From positions 1 through 61,736 of the forward strand of contig JAJEDQ010000202.1 of the NCBI GenBank assembly GCA_022821445.1: DNA of 61,736 bases. The letters run 5' to 3'. Made by a program: the position numbers and the translations under genes. The DNA is from Acidimicrobiia bacterium. GTDB lineage: Bacteria > Actinomycetota > Acidimicrobiia > Acidimicrobiales > Bin134. Positions 26,224 to 35,819 of the stretch are shown here, piece by piece. A model generated the notes under the pieces. It was not told the DNA's origin. It searched no databases and saw nothing but the letters and a program-made list of their open reading frames with translations. Numbering within the stretch: the stretch's first letter is position 1; each line of letters opens with the position of its first letter.

Positions 26224-27185
26224 CGGCTGAGTCTTTCGAGCCAAGCCACCATGTCAGCGCGCAGTTCAGGAGGTCCGAGCACTTCGGCATGTTCAAGGAA
26301 CTCCAAAACTAGGGAACGGAAGGCGTCTCGGCTTCGAACCACTACCTCGAACACAGCCGAGCCGTCGGAACCCCTCTCCGAGGGCTCTTGGCCGAGCCGC
26401 CGTGCGGCCCAAACCGCCTGATCGGGATCAACCTTCAACCCGGCGGCGACAGCCGGGCCGCTTCCGAACTTCCAGGGCTGGAATGGCGCCCAGCCTGTGG
26501 TTCCCCCCCGCTGCTGAAAGCCGCCTGGCAATCCCAAAGACATATCGCCTTCAATCCGGTCCACCCGGAAGGTGCGCTTGTCCTCCCGCACTCGATCGTG
26601 TCCGACCACGTACCAGTGGCCTTGGTCGAAGGCCAGAGTCCAAGGCTCCACTGAACGGGGCTGACCGCCATAGGTGAACTCGGCCACCCGCTGTTCGGTG
26701 ACTGCCTGGAAGAGCTCAGCCAGGGCGGGAAGAACAGGCACCGCGGCCAACTCAGCCTCGGTCCCCTCCCCCACCCGACCGCCTAGCTTCCACAGGGCCT
26801 CGGTGCCTGAGACCCCGTCGAAACGGACCGCAGTGGCGGCCCGGTGTAAAGCGGCGAGCTCGTCAGCCTCAAAATCCATCTCTGGCAGCGAGTAGTCCTG
26901 CTTGCGAATCCGGTACCCCCAGGTCTCCCGTTCTTGGCCGGGTACTGGTCCGGCGATAACCGGTATGCCGGCATCGGCCAGCTCGTTCATATCCCGGTGG
27001 AAGGCCCTCTTGGCGGCGGCACCGTTCTCGGGGTAGCCAGCCGAATCATCTCCTCGGGAAGTCCCAACCCTTTCCAGCAACTCTTCAATGGACAAAAAGC
27101 GGGGAGTCTCGATCAGCGCGGCTATGAGTCGAAGCAAGCGCTCCAGCCTTACCTGCTCTGGCTTTCGTCTCGACCCGGCAACCAT
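26220..27185 (-). CDS. pafB: PafB-like WYL-domain regulator
   Basis: A 321-aa partner of PafC, with an N-terminal winged-helix domain (LRLIAALIETPRFLSIEELL) and a WYL core (LAFDQGHWYVVGHDRVREDK). In mycobacteria PafB and PafC work as a heterodimeric activator of the SOS-independent DNA damage response; this role is from the family. The pair follows pafA by about 30 bases, the usual actinobacterial order. Confidence 0.87.
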   Translation of the reverse strand: MVAGSRRKPEQVRLERLLRLIAALIETPRFLSIEELLERVGTSRGDDSAGYPENGAAAKRAFHRDMNELADAGIPVIAGPVPGQERETWGYRIRKQDYSLPEMDFEADELAALHRAATAVRFDGVSGTEALWKLGGRVGEGTEAELAAVPVLPALAELFQAVTEQRVAEFTYGGQPRSVEPWTLAFDQGHWYVVGHDRVREDKRTFRVDRIEGDMSLGLPGGFQQRGGTTGWAPFQPWKFGSGPAVAAGLKVDPDQAVWAARRLGQEPSERGSDGSAVFEVVVRSRDAFRSLVLEFLEHAEVLGPPELRADMVAWLERLSR

Positions 27186-27216
27186 CAGCGCCCCGGCTCT
27201 GGCTTGCGCCCGGACA

Positions 27217-28575
27217 TCACAGGGATTCGATCAGCTTTTCCACCCGCTCGTCATGGGCTCGGAACGGGTCTTTGCAGAGGACGGTCCGCTGGGCTTGGTC
27301 GTTCAACTTCAGATGCACCCAGTCCACGGTGTAGTCCCGCTTGCGCTCCTTTGCCCGTCGAATGAACTCTCCCCGGAGTCGTGCCCGAGTAGTGGCGGGC
27401 GGATGCTCGACCGCATGGCCGATCTCATCGTCGACGCACATCCGCTCGGCCAAGCCCCGATTCTGCATCCGGTAGAACAAGCTGCGCGAGCGGTTCACGT
27501 CGTGGTACTGAAGATCCAGCAAGGCCACCCGGGAGTCGCTGAGACCGAGGCCGTGGCGTTCACGGTAGGCCTCGATTAGGTGGTACTTCATCACCCAATC
27601 GCTTTCCCGGGTCAAACCGAGGGGATCCTTGGCGATCTGGACCAGGCAATGCTCCCACATCTGAAGGGCCTGCTTGTCTTGGGGCTCTAGCTCCCGACTA
27701 TCGGCGTACTTGAGCGCCCGGTCGAGGTACTCAGACTGGATCTCCAGTGCGCTGACCTCGCGGCCGCTGGCCAGGCGTATCCGCCGAGTGCAGCTGGGGT
27801 CATGGCTGATTTCCCGGATAGCCCGGATCGGGTTGTCCAGGGTCATGTCCCTCAACGCCACCGATGGGTCTTCCAGCATCCGCAGCAGGATGCTGGTCGC
27901 TCCTGTTTTCAAGAATGTGGCGTATTCGCTCATATTGGAATCGCCCACGATCACATGCAGTCTTCGATACCGCTCAGCGTCAGCGTGGGGCTCATCGCGG
28001 GTGTTGATAATCGGCCGAGAACGGGTGGTTGCGCTGGAAACCCCCTCCCAAATGTGCTCGGCTCTTTGGCTCATGCAGTAGGTGGCCCCGCGAGCCGTCT
28101 GGAGCACCTTGCCCGCCCCGGCATAGATCTGGCGGCTGACCAGGAATGGAATCAGGACCTCCGCGTACTCGGAGAAGTCGTCGCGCCGACTCGTCAGGTA
28201 GTTCTCGTGGCAGCCGTAACTGTTCCCCGCCGAATCGGTGTTGTTCTTGAACAGGTAGATGTCCCCCTGGATCCCTTCTTCCCGCAGCCGCTGCTCGGCG
28301 CTCTCAATAAGCGTTTCCAGAATCCGTTCGCCGGCTTTGTCATGGGCCACCAAGTCGTAGACAGAGTCGCACTCCGGGGTGGCGTACTCGGGGTGCGAAC
28401 CCACATCGAGGTAGAGCCGGGCGCCATTGACCAGAAAGACGTTGCTGCTACGGCCCCATGACACAACCCGGCGGAACAGATAGCGGGCCACCTCATCGGG
28501 GCTGAGCCGGCGATGTCCGCGCAGCGCGCAGGTAACGCCGTATTCATTCTCTATCCCGAAGATGCGCCGCTCCAT
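27217..28575 (-). CDS. pafA: Pup ligase PafA
   Basis: Attaches the C-terminal Glu of deamidated Pup to lysines of target proteins, marking them for the proteasome. The 452-aa protein begins [14 protein letters not shown] (Mg-binding Glu near residues 9-11) and has [14 protein letters not shown] with the likely catalytic base Asp57. These match the glutamine-synthetase-like fold of PafA/Dop. It is between prcA and pafB in the standard order. Confidence 0.95.
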   Translation of the reverse strand: MERRIFGIENEYGVTCALRGHRRLSPDEVARYLFRRVVSWGRSSNVFLVNGARLYLDVGSHPEYATPECDSVYDLVAHDKAGERILETLIESAEQRLREEGIQGDIYLFKNNTDSAGNSYGCHENYLTSRRDDFSEYAEVLIPFLVSRQIYAGAGKVLQTARGATYCMSQRAEHIWEGVSSATTRSRPIINTRDEPHADAERYRRLHVIVGDSNMSEYATFLKTGATSILLRMLEDPSVALRDMTLDNPIRAIREISHDPSCTRRIRLASGREVSALEIQSEYLDRALKYADSRELEPQDKQALQMWEHCLVQIAKDPLGLTRESDWVMKYHLIEAYRERHGLGLSDSRVALLDLQYHDVNRSRSLFYRMQNRGLAERMCVDDEIGHAVEHPPATTRARLRGEFIRRAKERKRDYTVDWVHLKLNDQAQRTVLCKDPFRAHDERVEKLIESL

Positions 28576-28612
28576 GCCTACCCGTTCTCGATTCCGAGAT
28601 GCCGTCGGTTCA

Positions 28613-29290
28613 TCAGTTCAACAACTCAGCCAGCTCGTCGCCCTCGATCCTCCGGAACGCCCTCCGACCGGTCTCCCGAACCAAGAGAGCCACCTCGAGG
28701 TCGTCGGCTTCCAGTGTGCGCTCCTGACCGCTCAGCGCTGCCGAGGAGGCCTTGACGGCATCGCCCACTTCCCATTCACCGTCGTAGGTCTGACCCAATT
28801 GCTCGGCAATGGAGTCGGCCTCTCCCCCCAACACGGTGTAGCCGGACTCATCGTTGACTGTGCCGTCGTAGAGCACGTGGAACATCTGATCGCCACCGGG
28901 ATCAGACGCCACTTCGGCCACCAGTATTTCCACCTCCATCGGCTTCATCTCATGGGTAAAGGTCTGGCCTAGAACTTGGGCGTATTGATTGGCCAGACTC
29001 CGGGCGTCCACGTCGTCGCGGCTGTAGGTGTAGCCCTTGAGGTCGGCATGGCGCACGCCGGCGATACGGAGCTGATCAAACTCGTTATAGCGGCCTACAC
29101 CGGCGAATGCGATCCGGTCGTAGATCTCGCTCACCTTGCGCAACGTGTTCGACCGATTTTCCGCACAGATCAAAATGCCGTTGCTGATGCTGAGCGCAGC
29201 CAGGGCCCGACCTCGGGCGATTCCCTTGCGGGCAAAGTCAGCCCGATCCTTCATCAGTTGCTCGGGCGCGACGTAGAACGGCATGGTCAT
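28613..29290 (-). CDS. prcA: Proteasome alpha subunit PrcA
   Basis: A 225-aa 20S proteasome alpha subunit that forms the outer rings and gate. The start [20 protein letters not shown] is the usual actinobacterial N-terminus. Strand-rich NTN fold segments follow ([38 protein letters not shown]). AGGAG lies nine bases upstream of the ATG at 29290. It follows prcB and precedes pafA. Confidence 0.95.
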   Translation of the reverse strand: MTMPFYVAPEQLMKDRADFARKGIARGRALAALSISNGILICAENRSNTLRKVSEIYDRIAFAGVGRYNEFDQLRIAGVRHADLKGYTYSRDDVDARSLANQYAQVLGQTFTHEMKPMEVEILVAEVASDPGGDQMFHVLYDGTVNDESGYTVLGGEADSIAEQLGQTYDGEWEVGDAVKASSAALSGQERTLEADDLEVALLVRETGRRAFRRIEGDELAELLN

Positions 29291-29330
29291 TCGGAATCAC
29301 TCCTGTAGCGATCAAGACCGTCCAGCCCGG

Positions 29331-30128
29331 TCATGAATCACCCCCCCGGCTCTCCAAACTGGCCAGGAGATCCCGGAACCGTGCCTCCACATCGGCATCG
29401 GCCACCCGCTCGAACCCATCGGCACCGATAACCGCCACCACCGGGTATATGCCCCGCACCAGATCGGGACCGCCAGTGGCGGAGTCCTCCTCTGCGGTGC
29501 GGAACAGAGCCGACACCGCCAAATCAATCATCTCATCGGCATCAGCGCCAGGTTGGTAGCCCAATTTGATCACCGTTCCTGCATGCAGGCTTCCGGAACC
29601 CCCAACCGCGTATTCCCGCTCCTCGTAGCGGCCTCCGGTCACGTCGTACTGGAACAGCCGCCCGACTTCTCGAGTCGTGTCGTAGCCGGCAAACAGCGGG
29701 ACCACCGCAAACCCCTGCATGGCCGCGGGCAAGTTGTTCCGAACCATCATGCCCAGCTGATTGGCCTTTCCGTCCAGACTGAGACCCTTGCCCTCCACCT
29801 TCTCATAATGCTCAAGCTGCAACTGGAACAGCCGAACCATCTCCATGGCCGGCCCGGCAGCTCCGGCGATGGCCACCCCGGAATGCCGGTCGGCGGGGAA
29901 AACCTTCTCAATCGTGCGATGGCTGATGAGGTGCCCAGCGGTGGCTCGACGGTCCCCCGCCATCACCACTCCCTGCTGGCAGCGAATGGCGACAACGGTG
30001 GTGGCATGAGTTATGGCCAGATCGGCAGCCGGGGCGTCGGGATCGGGCGGCGCCAACCCGGTGGAGCGAAGCAAAGCCGCAAAGTTGGGGCCCGGGTCGC
30101 CCCCGGCTTCAAATAGGGGCAACGTCAC
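29331..30128 (-). CDS. prcB: Proteasome beta subunit PrcB
   Basis: A 265-aa catalytic 20S subunit. The propeptide is about 42 residues, with processing expected between Ala42 and the catalytic Thr43 in THATTVVAIRC; the usual residue before the Thr is Gly, here Ala. The core shows GVVMAGDRRATAGHLISHR (containing the conserved Asp and Lys-region) and IAGAAGPAMEMVRLF. Assembly with PrcA into a 28-subunit chamber and threonine protease activity are known for the family. Confidence 0.95.
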   Translation of the reverse strand: MTLPLFEAGGDPGPNFAALLRSTGLAPPDPDAPAADLAITHATTVVAIRCQQGVVMAGDRRATAGHLISHRTIEKVFPADRHSGVAIAGAAGPAMEMVRLFQLQLEHYEKVEGKGLSLDGKANQLGMMVRNNLPAAMQGFAVVPLFAGYDTTREVGRLFQYDVTGGRYEEREYAVGGSGSLHAGTVIKLGYQPGADADEMIDLAVSALFRTAEEDSATGGPDLVRGIYPVVAVIGADGFERVADADVEARFRDLLASLESRGGDS

Positions 30129-30193
30129 AATTGGCAGACTACCCCGATGAGGTCTAAACCGCGCCGGTCCAAACGATCGACTGCCACAAAGGG

Positions 30194-30388
30194 CTACTGC
30201 CCGCCCTTCTGGATATATGACTTCACGAAGTCCTCGGCATTGGTCTCCAAAACCTCGTCGATCTCATCCAGCAGGTCTTCGAGTTCGGCCTTCAACTCCT
30301 CGGCTTGTTCCGAGGCCGCCGGAGCATCTTCAACTTCAGTCTGCTCGCGTTGAGGCGCCGGTTTCTTGATCTGCTCTCTTTCCGCCAT
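30194..30388 (-). CDS. pup: Prokaryotic ubiquitin-like protein Pup
   Basis: A 64-aa intrinsically disordered tag. I chose the ATG at 30388 (MAEREQIKK), giving the expected Pup length; an upstream start adds 18 unrelated residues. The C-terminus SYIQKGGQ ends in Gln, so it must be deamidated by Dop to Glu before ligation. A central helix (AEELKAELEDLLDEIDEVLE) matches the Mpa/Arc coiled-coil docking segment. It sits between dop and prcB. Confidence 0.95.
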   Translation of the reverse strand: MAEREQIKKPAPQREQTEVEDAPAASEQAEELKAELEDLLDEIDEVLETNAEDFVKSYIQKGGQ

Positions 30389-30467
30389 CTCATTCCCCTC
30401 ATGCCCGAGTTCGTGTGGATCACGATATCGCGCCCACACCAAGGTGAGGGCAATTCGCGGTGGCGCT

Positions 30468-31991
30468 TCAGCGGGTGCCTGATTCTCTTAGCCGATTCAA
30501 CAGATCAGCAGCAGTGTCGCAGTCAGCCAAGAGTTGGCCGACATGGTCTGCGGTTCCCCGGGAGGGCTCCATCATGGGCACCCGCCTCAGCGGCTCGTCG
30601 CCCACATCGAACACGATCGAGTCCCAGTTGGCGGCCACAATGCTGGAGGCCCATCGTTTGAGGCACTGACCTCGAAAAAAGGCCCGAGTGTCCAATGGCG
30701 GCTCGGTGATGGCTGCTTGCGCGCCGTCGGCGGAGATCAACGATTCCAACCCCGCCCTAGCCGCAACCGACCGCTCAGGCCGCAAGTCGTGGTACTGGAG
30801 GTCGAGTGCGGCCAACCGAGAATCGTCAGGGCTCAGGTCGTGGCGCTGGGCCAAGCCCTGAATCAGCCGATACTTCGCCACCCAGTCAAGCTGGCCCGCC
30901 AGGGTTGCGGGATCGGCTTCCAGACCGGCCAAGACCTGCTCCCACCGGTCGATAACCATCTCGCCCACCGAGCCGCCCACTGTGTCGAGCCCATGGCTGT
31001 CGGCATATTTCCGGGCCTGGTCCAACAGGTCCCACTGGATCTCCAGCGCAGTGGCAGAAGTTCCATCGGCCAGCTCCAGGGGCTTGGCCAGGCTCAGGTC
31101 GTAGGACACCTGCCGCATAGCGAGCACCGGCATTCGAAAGCGGAACTCCCGGGGCAAGACATCGTCCTCCACCATGGCCAGGACAATGGCAGTGGTTCCC
31201 ACCTTGAGGAAGGTCGCCACCTCCGACATGTTGGCGTCACCGGCGATCACGTGAAGGCGGCGATAGAGCCGACCATCGGCGTGAGGCTCGTCCCGGGTGT
31301 TGATGATGGGGCGTTTGAGGGTGGTTTCCAGCCCCACCTCCTCCTCAAAGAAATCGGCCCGCTGGGTGATCTGGAACGGAACGTCTTCGGTAGTCAGACC
31401 AGGTGCCTCAGAGCCCACTTTGCCCGAGCCGGTGAAGATCTGGCGAGTCACCAAGTGGGCGGTGGCATGAACCACTATCTGGGAAAAAGGAGTGGAGCGC
31501 GCCATGAGGTAGTTCTCATGGCACCCATAGCTGTTGCCCTTGCCGTCGGAATTGTTCTTGTACACCACGAGCTCTTGGCCCGGGGGCAGTATCTGGGCGG
31601 CCGCTTCCATGGACCGCCTGAGAATCAGTTCGGCGGCCCTGTCGTAGCGAGTCACGTCCAAGGCATTGCTGCACTCGGGGGTGGACAACTCGGGATGAGC
31701 ATGGTCCACGTAGTAACGGGCCCCGTTGGTAAGCACGGCATTCACCAAATGGGTCTCGATCTCGGGGGCCAGCGACCCCAAAGGAGCAATACCCCGGATG
31801 TCATTACCCGGCATCTCGTCTTCGAAATCCCAGGTCACTCCGGCAGCCGGTCCACCCTCCCCCGTGCGCTCGACTTCAGACAGATAGGAGTTGATAAGCA
31901 GGGACGAAGCCGCGATCGGATTGGCGTCGTCGGTGCCGGTGTGAGCGATCCCGAACTCGGTCTCGATGCCGCAGATCTTGGGAACCGCCAT
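30468..31991 (-). CDS. dop: Pup deamidase/depupylase Dop
   Basis: Converts the C-terminal Gln of Pup to Glu and also removes Pup from substrates. The 507-aa protein starts MAVPKICGIETEFGIAH (Mg-binding Glu residues), with YYVDHAHPELSTPE carrying the putative nucleophile/base Asp and [13 protein letters not shown] of the nucleotide site. It is a paralogue of PafA with a longer N-terminal region. I preferred the second Met (31991) because it gives the family N-terminus. The Gln-ended Pup here makes Dop essential to the system. Confidence 0.94.
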   Translation of the reverse strand: MAVPKICGIETEFGIAHTGTDDANPIAASSLLINSYLSEVERTGEGGPAAGVTWDFEDEMPGNDIRGIAPLGSLAPEIETHLVNAVLTNGARYYVDHAHPELSTPECSNALDVTRYDRAAELILRRSMEAAAQILPPGQELVVYKNNSDGKGNSYGCHENYLMARSTPFSQIVVHATAHLVTRQIFTGSGKVGSEAPGLTTEDVPFQITQRADFFEEEVGLETTLKRPIINTRDEPHADGRLYRRLHVIAGDANMSEVATFLKVGTTAIVLAMVEDDVLPREFRFRMPVLAMRQVSYDLSLAKPLELADGTSATALEIQWDLLDQARKYADSHGLDTVGGSVGEMVIDRWEQVLAGLEADPATLAGQLDWVAKYRLIQGLAQRHDLSPDDSRLAALDLQYHDLRPERSVAARAGLESLISADGAQAAITEPPLDTRAFFRGQCLKRWASSIVAANWDSIVFDVGDEPLRRVPMMEPSRGTADHVGQLLADCDTAADLLNRLRESGTR

Positions 31992-32030
31992 GCAGGGCAC
32001 GCTACATGACTTAGGGGGCGGGTCTGGGGC

Positions 32031-33830
32031 TCAGAGGTATTGGCCGGGGCCGATGGCCTCTATGGAGCGCCCGCCCTGGCTCGACTCCTCGTCGGACAAG
32101 AGCGTGCGGACGAATACGATTCGCTCCCCCTTCTTGCCCGAGATCTTGGCCCAGTCGTCGGGGTTGGTGGTGTTGGGCAGATCCTCGTGCTCCCGATACT
32201 CCTGATTCACCGACTTCAGCAGGTCGGTGACGTGGATGCCCGGCGCACCGCCGGCCAACAAACGCTTGATGGCCAGCTTCTTGGCCCGCCGTACCACGTT
32301 TTCGATCATGGCTCCAGAGGCGAAGTCCTTGAAGTGCATGATCTCTTTGTCACCGTTCTGGTAGGTGACCTCCAAGAACTGGTTGCGCTCCTCTTCCAAG
32401 AACATCTCGGTCACGGTCTGCTCGATCATGGCCTGGATGGCCTTGTCGGGGTCGCCGCCGCCAAGACCTTCCACCATCTCGGCGGCGATGGGCAGCTCGG
32501 AGGTGAGATAGCGGGAGAAGATGGCGCAGGCCGCGTCGGCGTCGGGACGCTGGATCTTGATCTTCACATCTAGACGCCCCGGCCTCAGAATCGCCGGGTC
32601 AATGAGGTCTTCCCGGTTCGAAGCGCCGATCACGATCACATTCCGCAGAGTCTCCACCCCGTCGATCTCGGCCAAGAGCTGGGGCACCACGGTGGACTCC
32701 ATATCAGAGCTGATCCCGGTGCCCCGGGTTCGAAAGAGAGACTCCATCTCGTCGAAGAACACGATTACCGGCCACCCCTCGGCCGACTTCTCCCGAGCCC
32801 GTTGGAACACCAGACGGATCTGGCGCTCGGTCTCACCCACGTATTTGTTCAGCAGTTCCGGACCCTTGATATTCAAGAAATAGGAGCGTGCTTCCCGGTC
32901 CGAGCTCATGTCGGCCACTTTGCTGGCCAGGGAGTTGGCCACCGCCTTGGCGATCAGGGTCTTGCCGCAACCCGGCGGCCCGTACAACAAGATGCCCTTG
33001 GGTGCAGGCAACTGGTACTCGGCGAACAGATCCTGGTGAACGAAGGGGAGCTCAACCGCATCGGTGATCTGCTCGATCTGCTCGTCCAAGCCGCCGACCT
33101 GCTCGTAGGCGATGTCGGGAACTTCCTCTAGCACGAGGTCTTCTACTTCGGGCCGGGGCAGGCGCTCAACGAGCAGACCCGAGCGAGAGTCCATAAGCGC
33201 AGTGTCCCCGCTCTTGAGCGGCTGGTCGATCATCTCGGTGGCCAACTCCACCACGCGCTCCTCGTCGGCCCGACCGACAATGAGCGCCCGCAGACCGCCG
33301 GCCAATACCTCCTTGACGGTCACCACTTCGCCGGTGCCATCGCCCACCCGGGAAAGAACGACGTTCAGCGACTCGTTCAGAACCACCTCCTGTCCCCGGC
33401 TCAAATCCTCAGACTCGATCTCGGGATGGAGGGAGACCCGCATCTTGCGACCCCCCGAGAACACATCCACCGTCCCGTCCTCGTTGCGGCCGAGCAGAGT
33501 CCCGTACGCCGACGGCGGCTGGGTGAGTTTGTCCACCTCATCCCGCAGGGCGGAAATGTGCTCACGGGCTTCGCGAAGGGTATAGGTGAGCTTCTCGTTC
33601 TGGGAAACAGCCTTGGCCAGCTGTCCCTTGGTCTCCAAGAGCCGCTCTTCCAGGGTGCGGACCCGCTTGGGGGCGTCCTGAAGCCGCTGGCGGAGAACGG
33701 CAATCTCTTCTTCAAGCGCTGCTACCTGCTCGGCTGGAGAAGACTCCTCTGGTGCGATACCTGCTTGCTCGGCTGGAGAAGACTCCACTGGTGCAATACC
33801 TGAATCTGCCGCTGCGTCGCCGTCTGTCAT
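32031..33830 (-). CDS. arc: Proteasome-associated AAA ATPase ARC/Mpa
   Basis: The ring ATPase that binds Pup, unfolds substrates and feeds them to the 20S core. The 599-aa protein has an N-terminal tail with a 13-aa repeat (ESSPAEQ twice, residues 16-35), a coiled coil (about 36-104) for Pup docking, OB domains (about 110-230), Walker A GPPGCGKT (284-291), Walker B VIVFFDE (355-361) and a C-terminal GQYL that fits the proteasome-activating QYL motif. It is the first gene of the Pup-proteasome operon. Confidence 0.95.
   Translation of the reverse strand: MTDGDAAADSGIAPVESSPAEQAGIAPEESSPAEQVAALEEEIAVLRQRLQDAPKRVRTLEERLLETKGQLAKAVSQNEKLTYTLREAREHISALRDEVDKLTQPPSAYGTLLGRNEDGTVDVFSGGRKMRVSLHPEIESEDLSRGQEVVLNESLNVVLSRVGDGTGEVVTVKEVLAGGLRALIVGRADEERVVELATEMIDQPLKSGDTALMDSRSGLLVERLPRPEVEDLVLEEVPDIAYEQVGGLDEQIEQITDAVELPFVHQDLFAEYQLPAPKGILLYGPPGCGKTLIAKAVANSLASKVADMSSDREARSYFLNIKGPELLNKYVGETERQIRLVFQRAREKSAEGWPVIVFFDEMESLFRTRGTGISSDMESTVVPQLLAEIDGVETLRNVIVIGASNREDLIDPAILRPGRLDVKIKIQRPDADAACAIFSRYLTSELPIAAEMVEGLGGGDPDKAIQAMIEQTVTEMFLEEERNQFLEVTYQNGDKEIMHFKDFASGAMIENVVRRAKKLAIKRLLAGGAPGIHVTDLLKSVNQEYREHEDLPNTTNPDDWAKISGKKGERIVFVRTLLSDEESSQGGRSIEAIGPGQYL
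33727..33802. repeat. 37-bp direct repeat in the arc 5' end
   Basis: Copies at 33727-33763 and 33766-33802 differ at two bases with a period of 39 (13 codons). They encode the duplicated GIAPxESSPAEQ segment before the coiled coil. Confidence 0.85.
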
Positions 33831-33968
33831 ACCAACGCGACTTTACACGCGCTTTATTCAATTTCCGCTGTATGGCCAAGGTCGACTTCCGGTCGGTTAC
33901 ACTCAAGGCTCACCCAGCGTCTACCATGCTTGCCGTCCGCTGCCTGTAATGAAAGGGCCACAGCACCG
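33831..33968. promoter_or_regulatory. Divergent arc/ferredoxin intergenic region
   Basis: 138 bases between the starts of arc (minus strand) and the ferredoxin gene (plus strand). On the minus strand TTGGCC followed 16 bases later by ATAAAG is a possible sigma-70-like promoter for the Pup-proteasome operon. On the plus strand TTACACT could serve as a -10 for the ferredoxin. Both are weak matches. Confidence 0.3.
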
Positions 33969-34208
33969 ATGCAAATGAAGGTCTGGATCGATCAAGATCT
34001 CTGCACAGGTGACGGTCTCTGCGAAGAGATCGCCCCCGATGTCTTCACGCTGCTCGATGACGGTCTTGCCTACGTGAAAGAAGGCGACAAGGTCTTCAGC
34101 GAGCCTGGCGGCGTCGAAGGGCTGGCCATCGTGCCCGAAGGGCAGGAAGAGGCCACCATCGAGTCAGCCGAGGAATGCCCTGGGGAGTGCATCTTCATCG
34201 AGGTCTGA
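33969..34208 (+). CDS. Ferredoxin
   Basis: A 79-aa small electron carrier. Cys residues lie in DLCTGDGLCEE and EECPGECIF, the pattern of 3Fe-4S or 4Fe-4S ferredoxins of actinobacteria (C-x5-C near residue 11-17, C-P-x2-C at the C-terminus). I chose the ATG at 33969 because MQMKVWIDQ is the usual ferredoxin start; a longer frame upstream has no ribosome site. AAAGGG lies about a dozen bases upstream. A ferredoxin between arc and trmI is common in actinobacteria; its partner is not known. Confidence 0.85.
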   Translation: MQMKVWIDQDLCTGDGLCEEIAPDVFTLLDDGLAYVKEGDKVFSEPGGVEGLAIVPEGQEEATIESAEECPGECIFIEV

Positions 34209-34230
34209 GCCTCTCCTCCGGCTTCCTCTC

Positions 34231-35004
34231 CTAATCAGCGAGTCGCCGGGCAGCAGTCACAAACCCGGTGTGGCCCACCATGCGATGCTCGGGCCTGACC
34301 GCGTCGCCTTTGATGTGCCAGCCACGATGAAGGACTTCCATGGTGGAAGCAAAGGCCCAAGGTCCAGAGTCACAGGCTTCTCGCAGTTGCAATGCCTGAA
34401 TGATGCTCGGGGTGTAGGCCACCAAGATCCCGCCGGGACGCAGTGAAGCAGCCGCGTGGGGCACCACCCGCCAAGGCTCTGGCAGGTCGAGCACAATCCG
34501 ATCCAAGCCCTCGGCGTCGATTCCCTGGTAGCAGTCCCTGATTTCCACCTGGAAGCGATCAACGGCCTTCGCGCCGAGAAAGCCGGTTACGTTCTCGAGC
34601 GCCTGTTGGGCGAAGTCCTCTCTTAACTCATAGCCCACGACCACCGCTCCAGCTCTCAGCAGGCTCAGCGACAGCGCCCCCGATCCCACTCCCGATTCCA
34701 ATACCCGAGCACCGGGGAAGACGTCGGCGTGCATCAAGATGGCCGCGCTGTCCTTTGGGTACACAACCTGTGCTCCACGGGGCATCTTCAGCACATAGTC
34801 GCGGAGAGTGGGGCGCCAGACGGTCAGCTCAGCATTGCGGGTCGTACGTACCTGCGTTCCCTCGGGGCCGCCGATCAACGCGTCGTGAGCCACCGACCCC
34901 GCGTGGGTGTGGAATTCACCGCCCTCGACCAGTGTGAGCAGATAGCGGCGACCCTTTCGGTCGGTGAGCAAGACCAACTCGCCGGCTTCAAGCGCCCGGC
35001 TCAC
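34231..35004 (-). CDS. trmI: tRNA (adenine-N1)-methyltransferase TrmI
   Basis: Methylates A58 of tRNA in the T loop. The 257-aa protein starts at the GTG at 35004, overlapping the upstream gene by four bases, which I preferred to longer alternatives. It has an N-terminal beta-barrel (ELVLLTDRKGRRYLLTL) and a Rossmann SAM site, LESGVGSG, at 102-109, with VLDLPEPWRVV as motif IV. Its place near the proteasome locus is usual in actinobacteria. Confidence 0.9.
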   Translation of the reverse strand: MSRALEAGELVLLTDRKGRRYLLTLVEGGEFHTHAGSVAHDALIGGPEGTQVRTTRNAELTVWRPTLRDYVLKMPRGAQVVYPKDSAAILMHADVFPGARVLESGVGSGALSLSLLRAGAVVVGYELREDFAQQALENVTGFLGAKAVDRFQVEIRDCYQGIDAEGLDRIVLDLPEPWRVVPHAAASLRPGGILVAYTPSIIQALQLREACDSGPWAFASTMEVLHRGWHIKGDAVRPEHRMVGHTGFVTAARRLAD

Positions 35005-35213
35005 CGCGATTCGTCGGAAAGATGGGAGATAATCAGGCTCTCGCCGGGCCGCAATTCCTGGGACAGCACCTTTCGCATCTGGCGGGTGCTCGCCATCCGA
35101 CGCAAGAGTCGGACCCCCCAAACCGCCCCGCCCAAGATGAGCCACGCTCGGCTCCCGCCCACCACGCCACGCCTGATGGCCTGTCGACGCAAGTACCCCA
35201 GAGGATCTGGCAT
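35001..35213 (-). CDS. Small membrane-associated hypothetical protein (70 aa)
   Basis: A 70-aa protein with basic N-terminal residues and a hydrophobic stretch (AWLILGGAVWGVRLLRR). I chose the ATG at 35213 (MPDPLGYLRRQAIRRG), five bases after the upstream gene's stop; a longer frame covers that gene and is rejected. Its stop overlaps the trmI GTG. The function is unknown; three consecutive small membrane-type genes suggest a joint role. Confidence 0.6.
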   Translation of the reverse strand: MPDPLGYLRRQAIRRGVVGGSRAWLILGGAVWGVRLLRRMASTRQMRKVLSQELRPGESLIISHLSDESR

Positions 35214-35217
35214 CCGA

Positions 35218-35439
35218 TCAGACCCGGCGGACTTCGACCACGGTCCGGCCGGCCCGCCCGCGGCGACGCCCCAACATGAATGCCAACGCAACCAGCACGG
35301 CCAACACCACAATTCCCCCGGCCAGCGCCGGGGTGCGGGCCGCCTCTGCGGTGCCGTCCAAGCTGTGCTTCAGCTCTTCGAACTTGGCCTGGATGTCGTC
35401 TCTGTTTATCGCCTCGCGGCCCAAGTCCAGAGCGCTCAC
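35218..35439 (-). CDS. Small single-pass membrane protein (73 aa)
   Basis: A 73-aa protein with a charged N-terminal half (REAINRDDIQAKFEELKHSL), one membrane segment (ALAGGIVVLAVLVALAFMLG) and a basic Arg-rich tail (RRRGRAGRTVVEVRR), so the C-terminus should be cytoplasmic. No family recognised. It overlaps its upstream neighbour by four bases and belongs to the same translational unit. Confidence 0.65.
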   Translation of the reverse strand: MSALDLGREAINRDDIQAKFEELKHSLDGTAEAARTPALAGGIVVLAVLVALAFMLGRRRGRAGRTVVEVRRV

Positions 35440-35777
35440 GAACGGTCTCCTCTCGATGCTTGGCTTCTTAGCGCGAACACGCCGGCAAGAACGACAAGAA
35501 GTCCGACCAGCACAATTGCATAGGGCAGTGCGCTCATGTTGCCGTCGAACACCCCAGAGGCCTCAGTTTGGAGCAGGCGCAATCCGGCAATGGTCAGGAA
35601 GATCAGCCCGATCCCGATGCTCAGCGCGCCGAGCACGCCGAGCTTCAGCGTCTTCCCCAAATGAGTGAGCGGCGTAACGATCTCCTGTCGGCCATAGCCG
35701 ATAAGCAGCGTCTTCAATTCTGCCAACGTTGCGTTGGGCGAATTCCCCTTTCGGGCAGTTTTTGAACGTTTGGACAC
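35436..35777 (-). CDS. Holin-like/DUF1469-type membrane protein (113 aa)
   Basis: A small protein with a basic N-terminus and two membrane segments (about 49-70 and 84-104), resembling the phage-holin-superfamily/DUF1469 proteins common in actinobacteria. I chose the GTG at 35777: AGGAGGAG sits just upstream, while the upstream TTG would place this ribosome site inside the coding frame. A real holin role is unlikely; no other phage gene is near. Confidence 0.6.
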   Translation of the reverse strand: MSKRSKTARKGNSPNATLAELKTLLIGYGRQEIVTPLTHLGKTLKLGVLGALSIGIGLIFLTIAGLRLLQTEASGVFDGNMSALPYAIVLVGLLVVLAGVFALRSQASRGDRS

Positions 35778-35819
35778 GGCCTCCTCCTGCAACCGCTCAG
35801 CCTATCCGGGTGATTCCCA

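Noticed and set aside
30534-32009. A 491-codon open frame on the plus strand opposite dop
   Set aside because: It is a shadow of the strongly supported dop gene in GC-rich DNA; no family similarity and no ribosome site.
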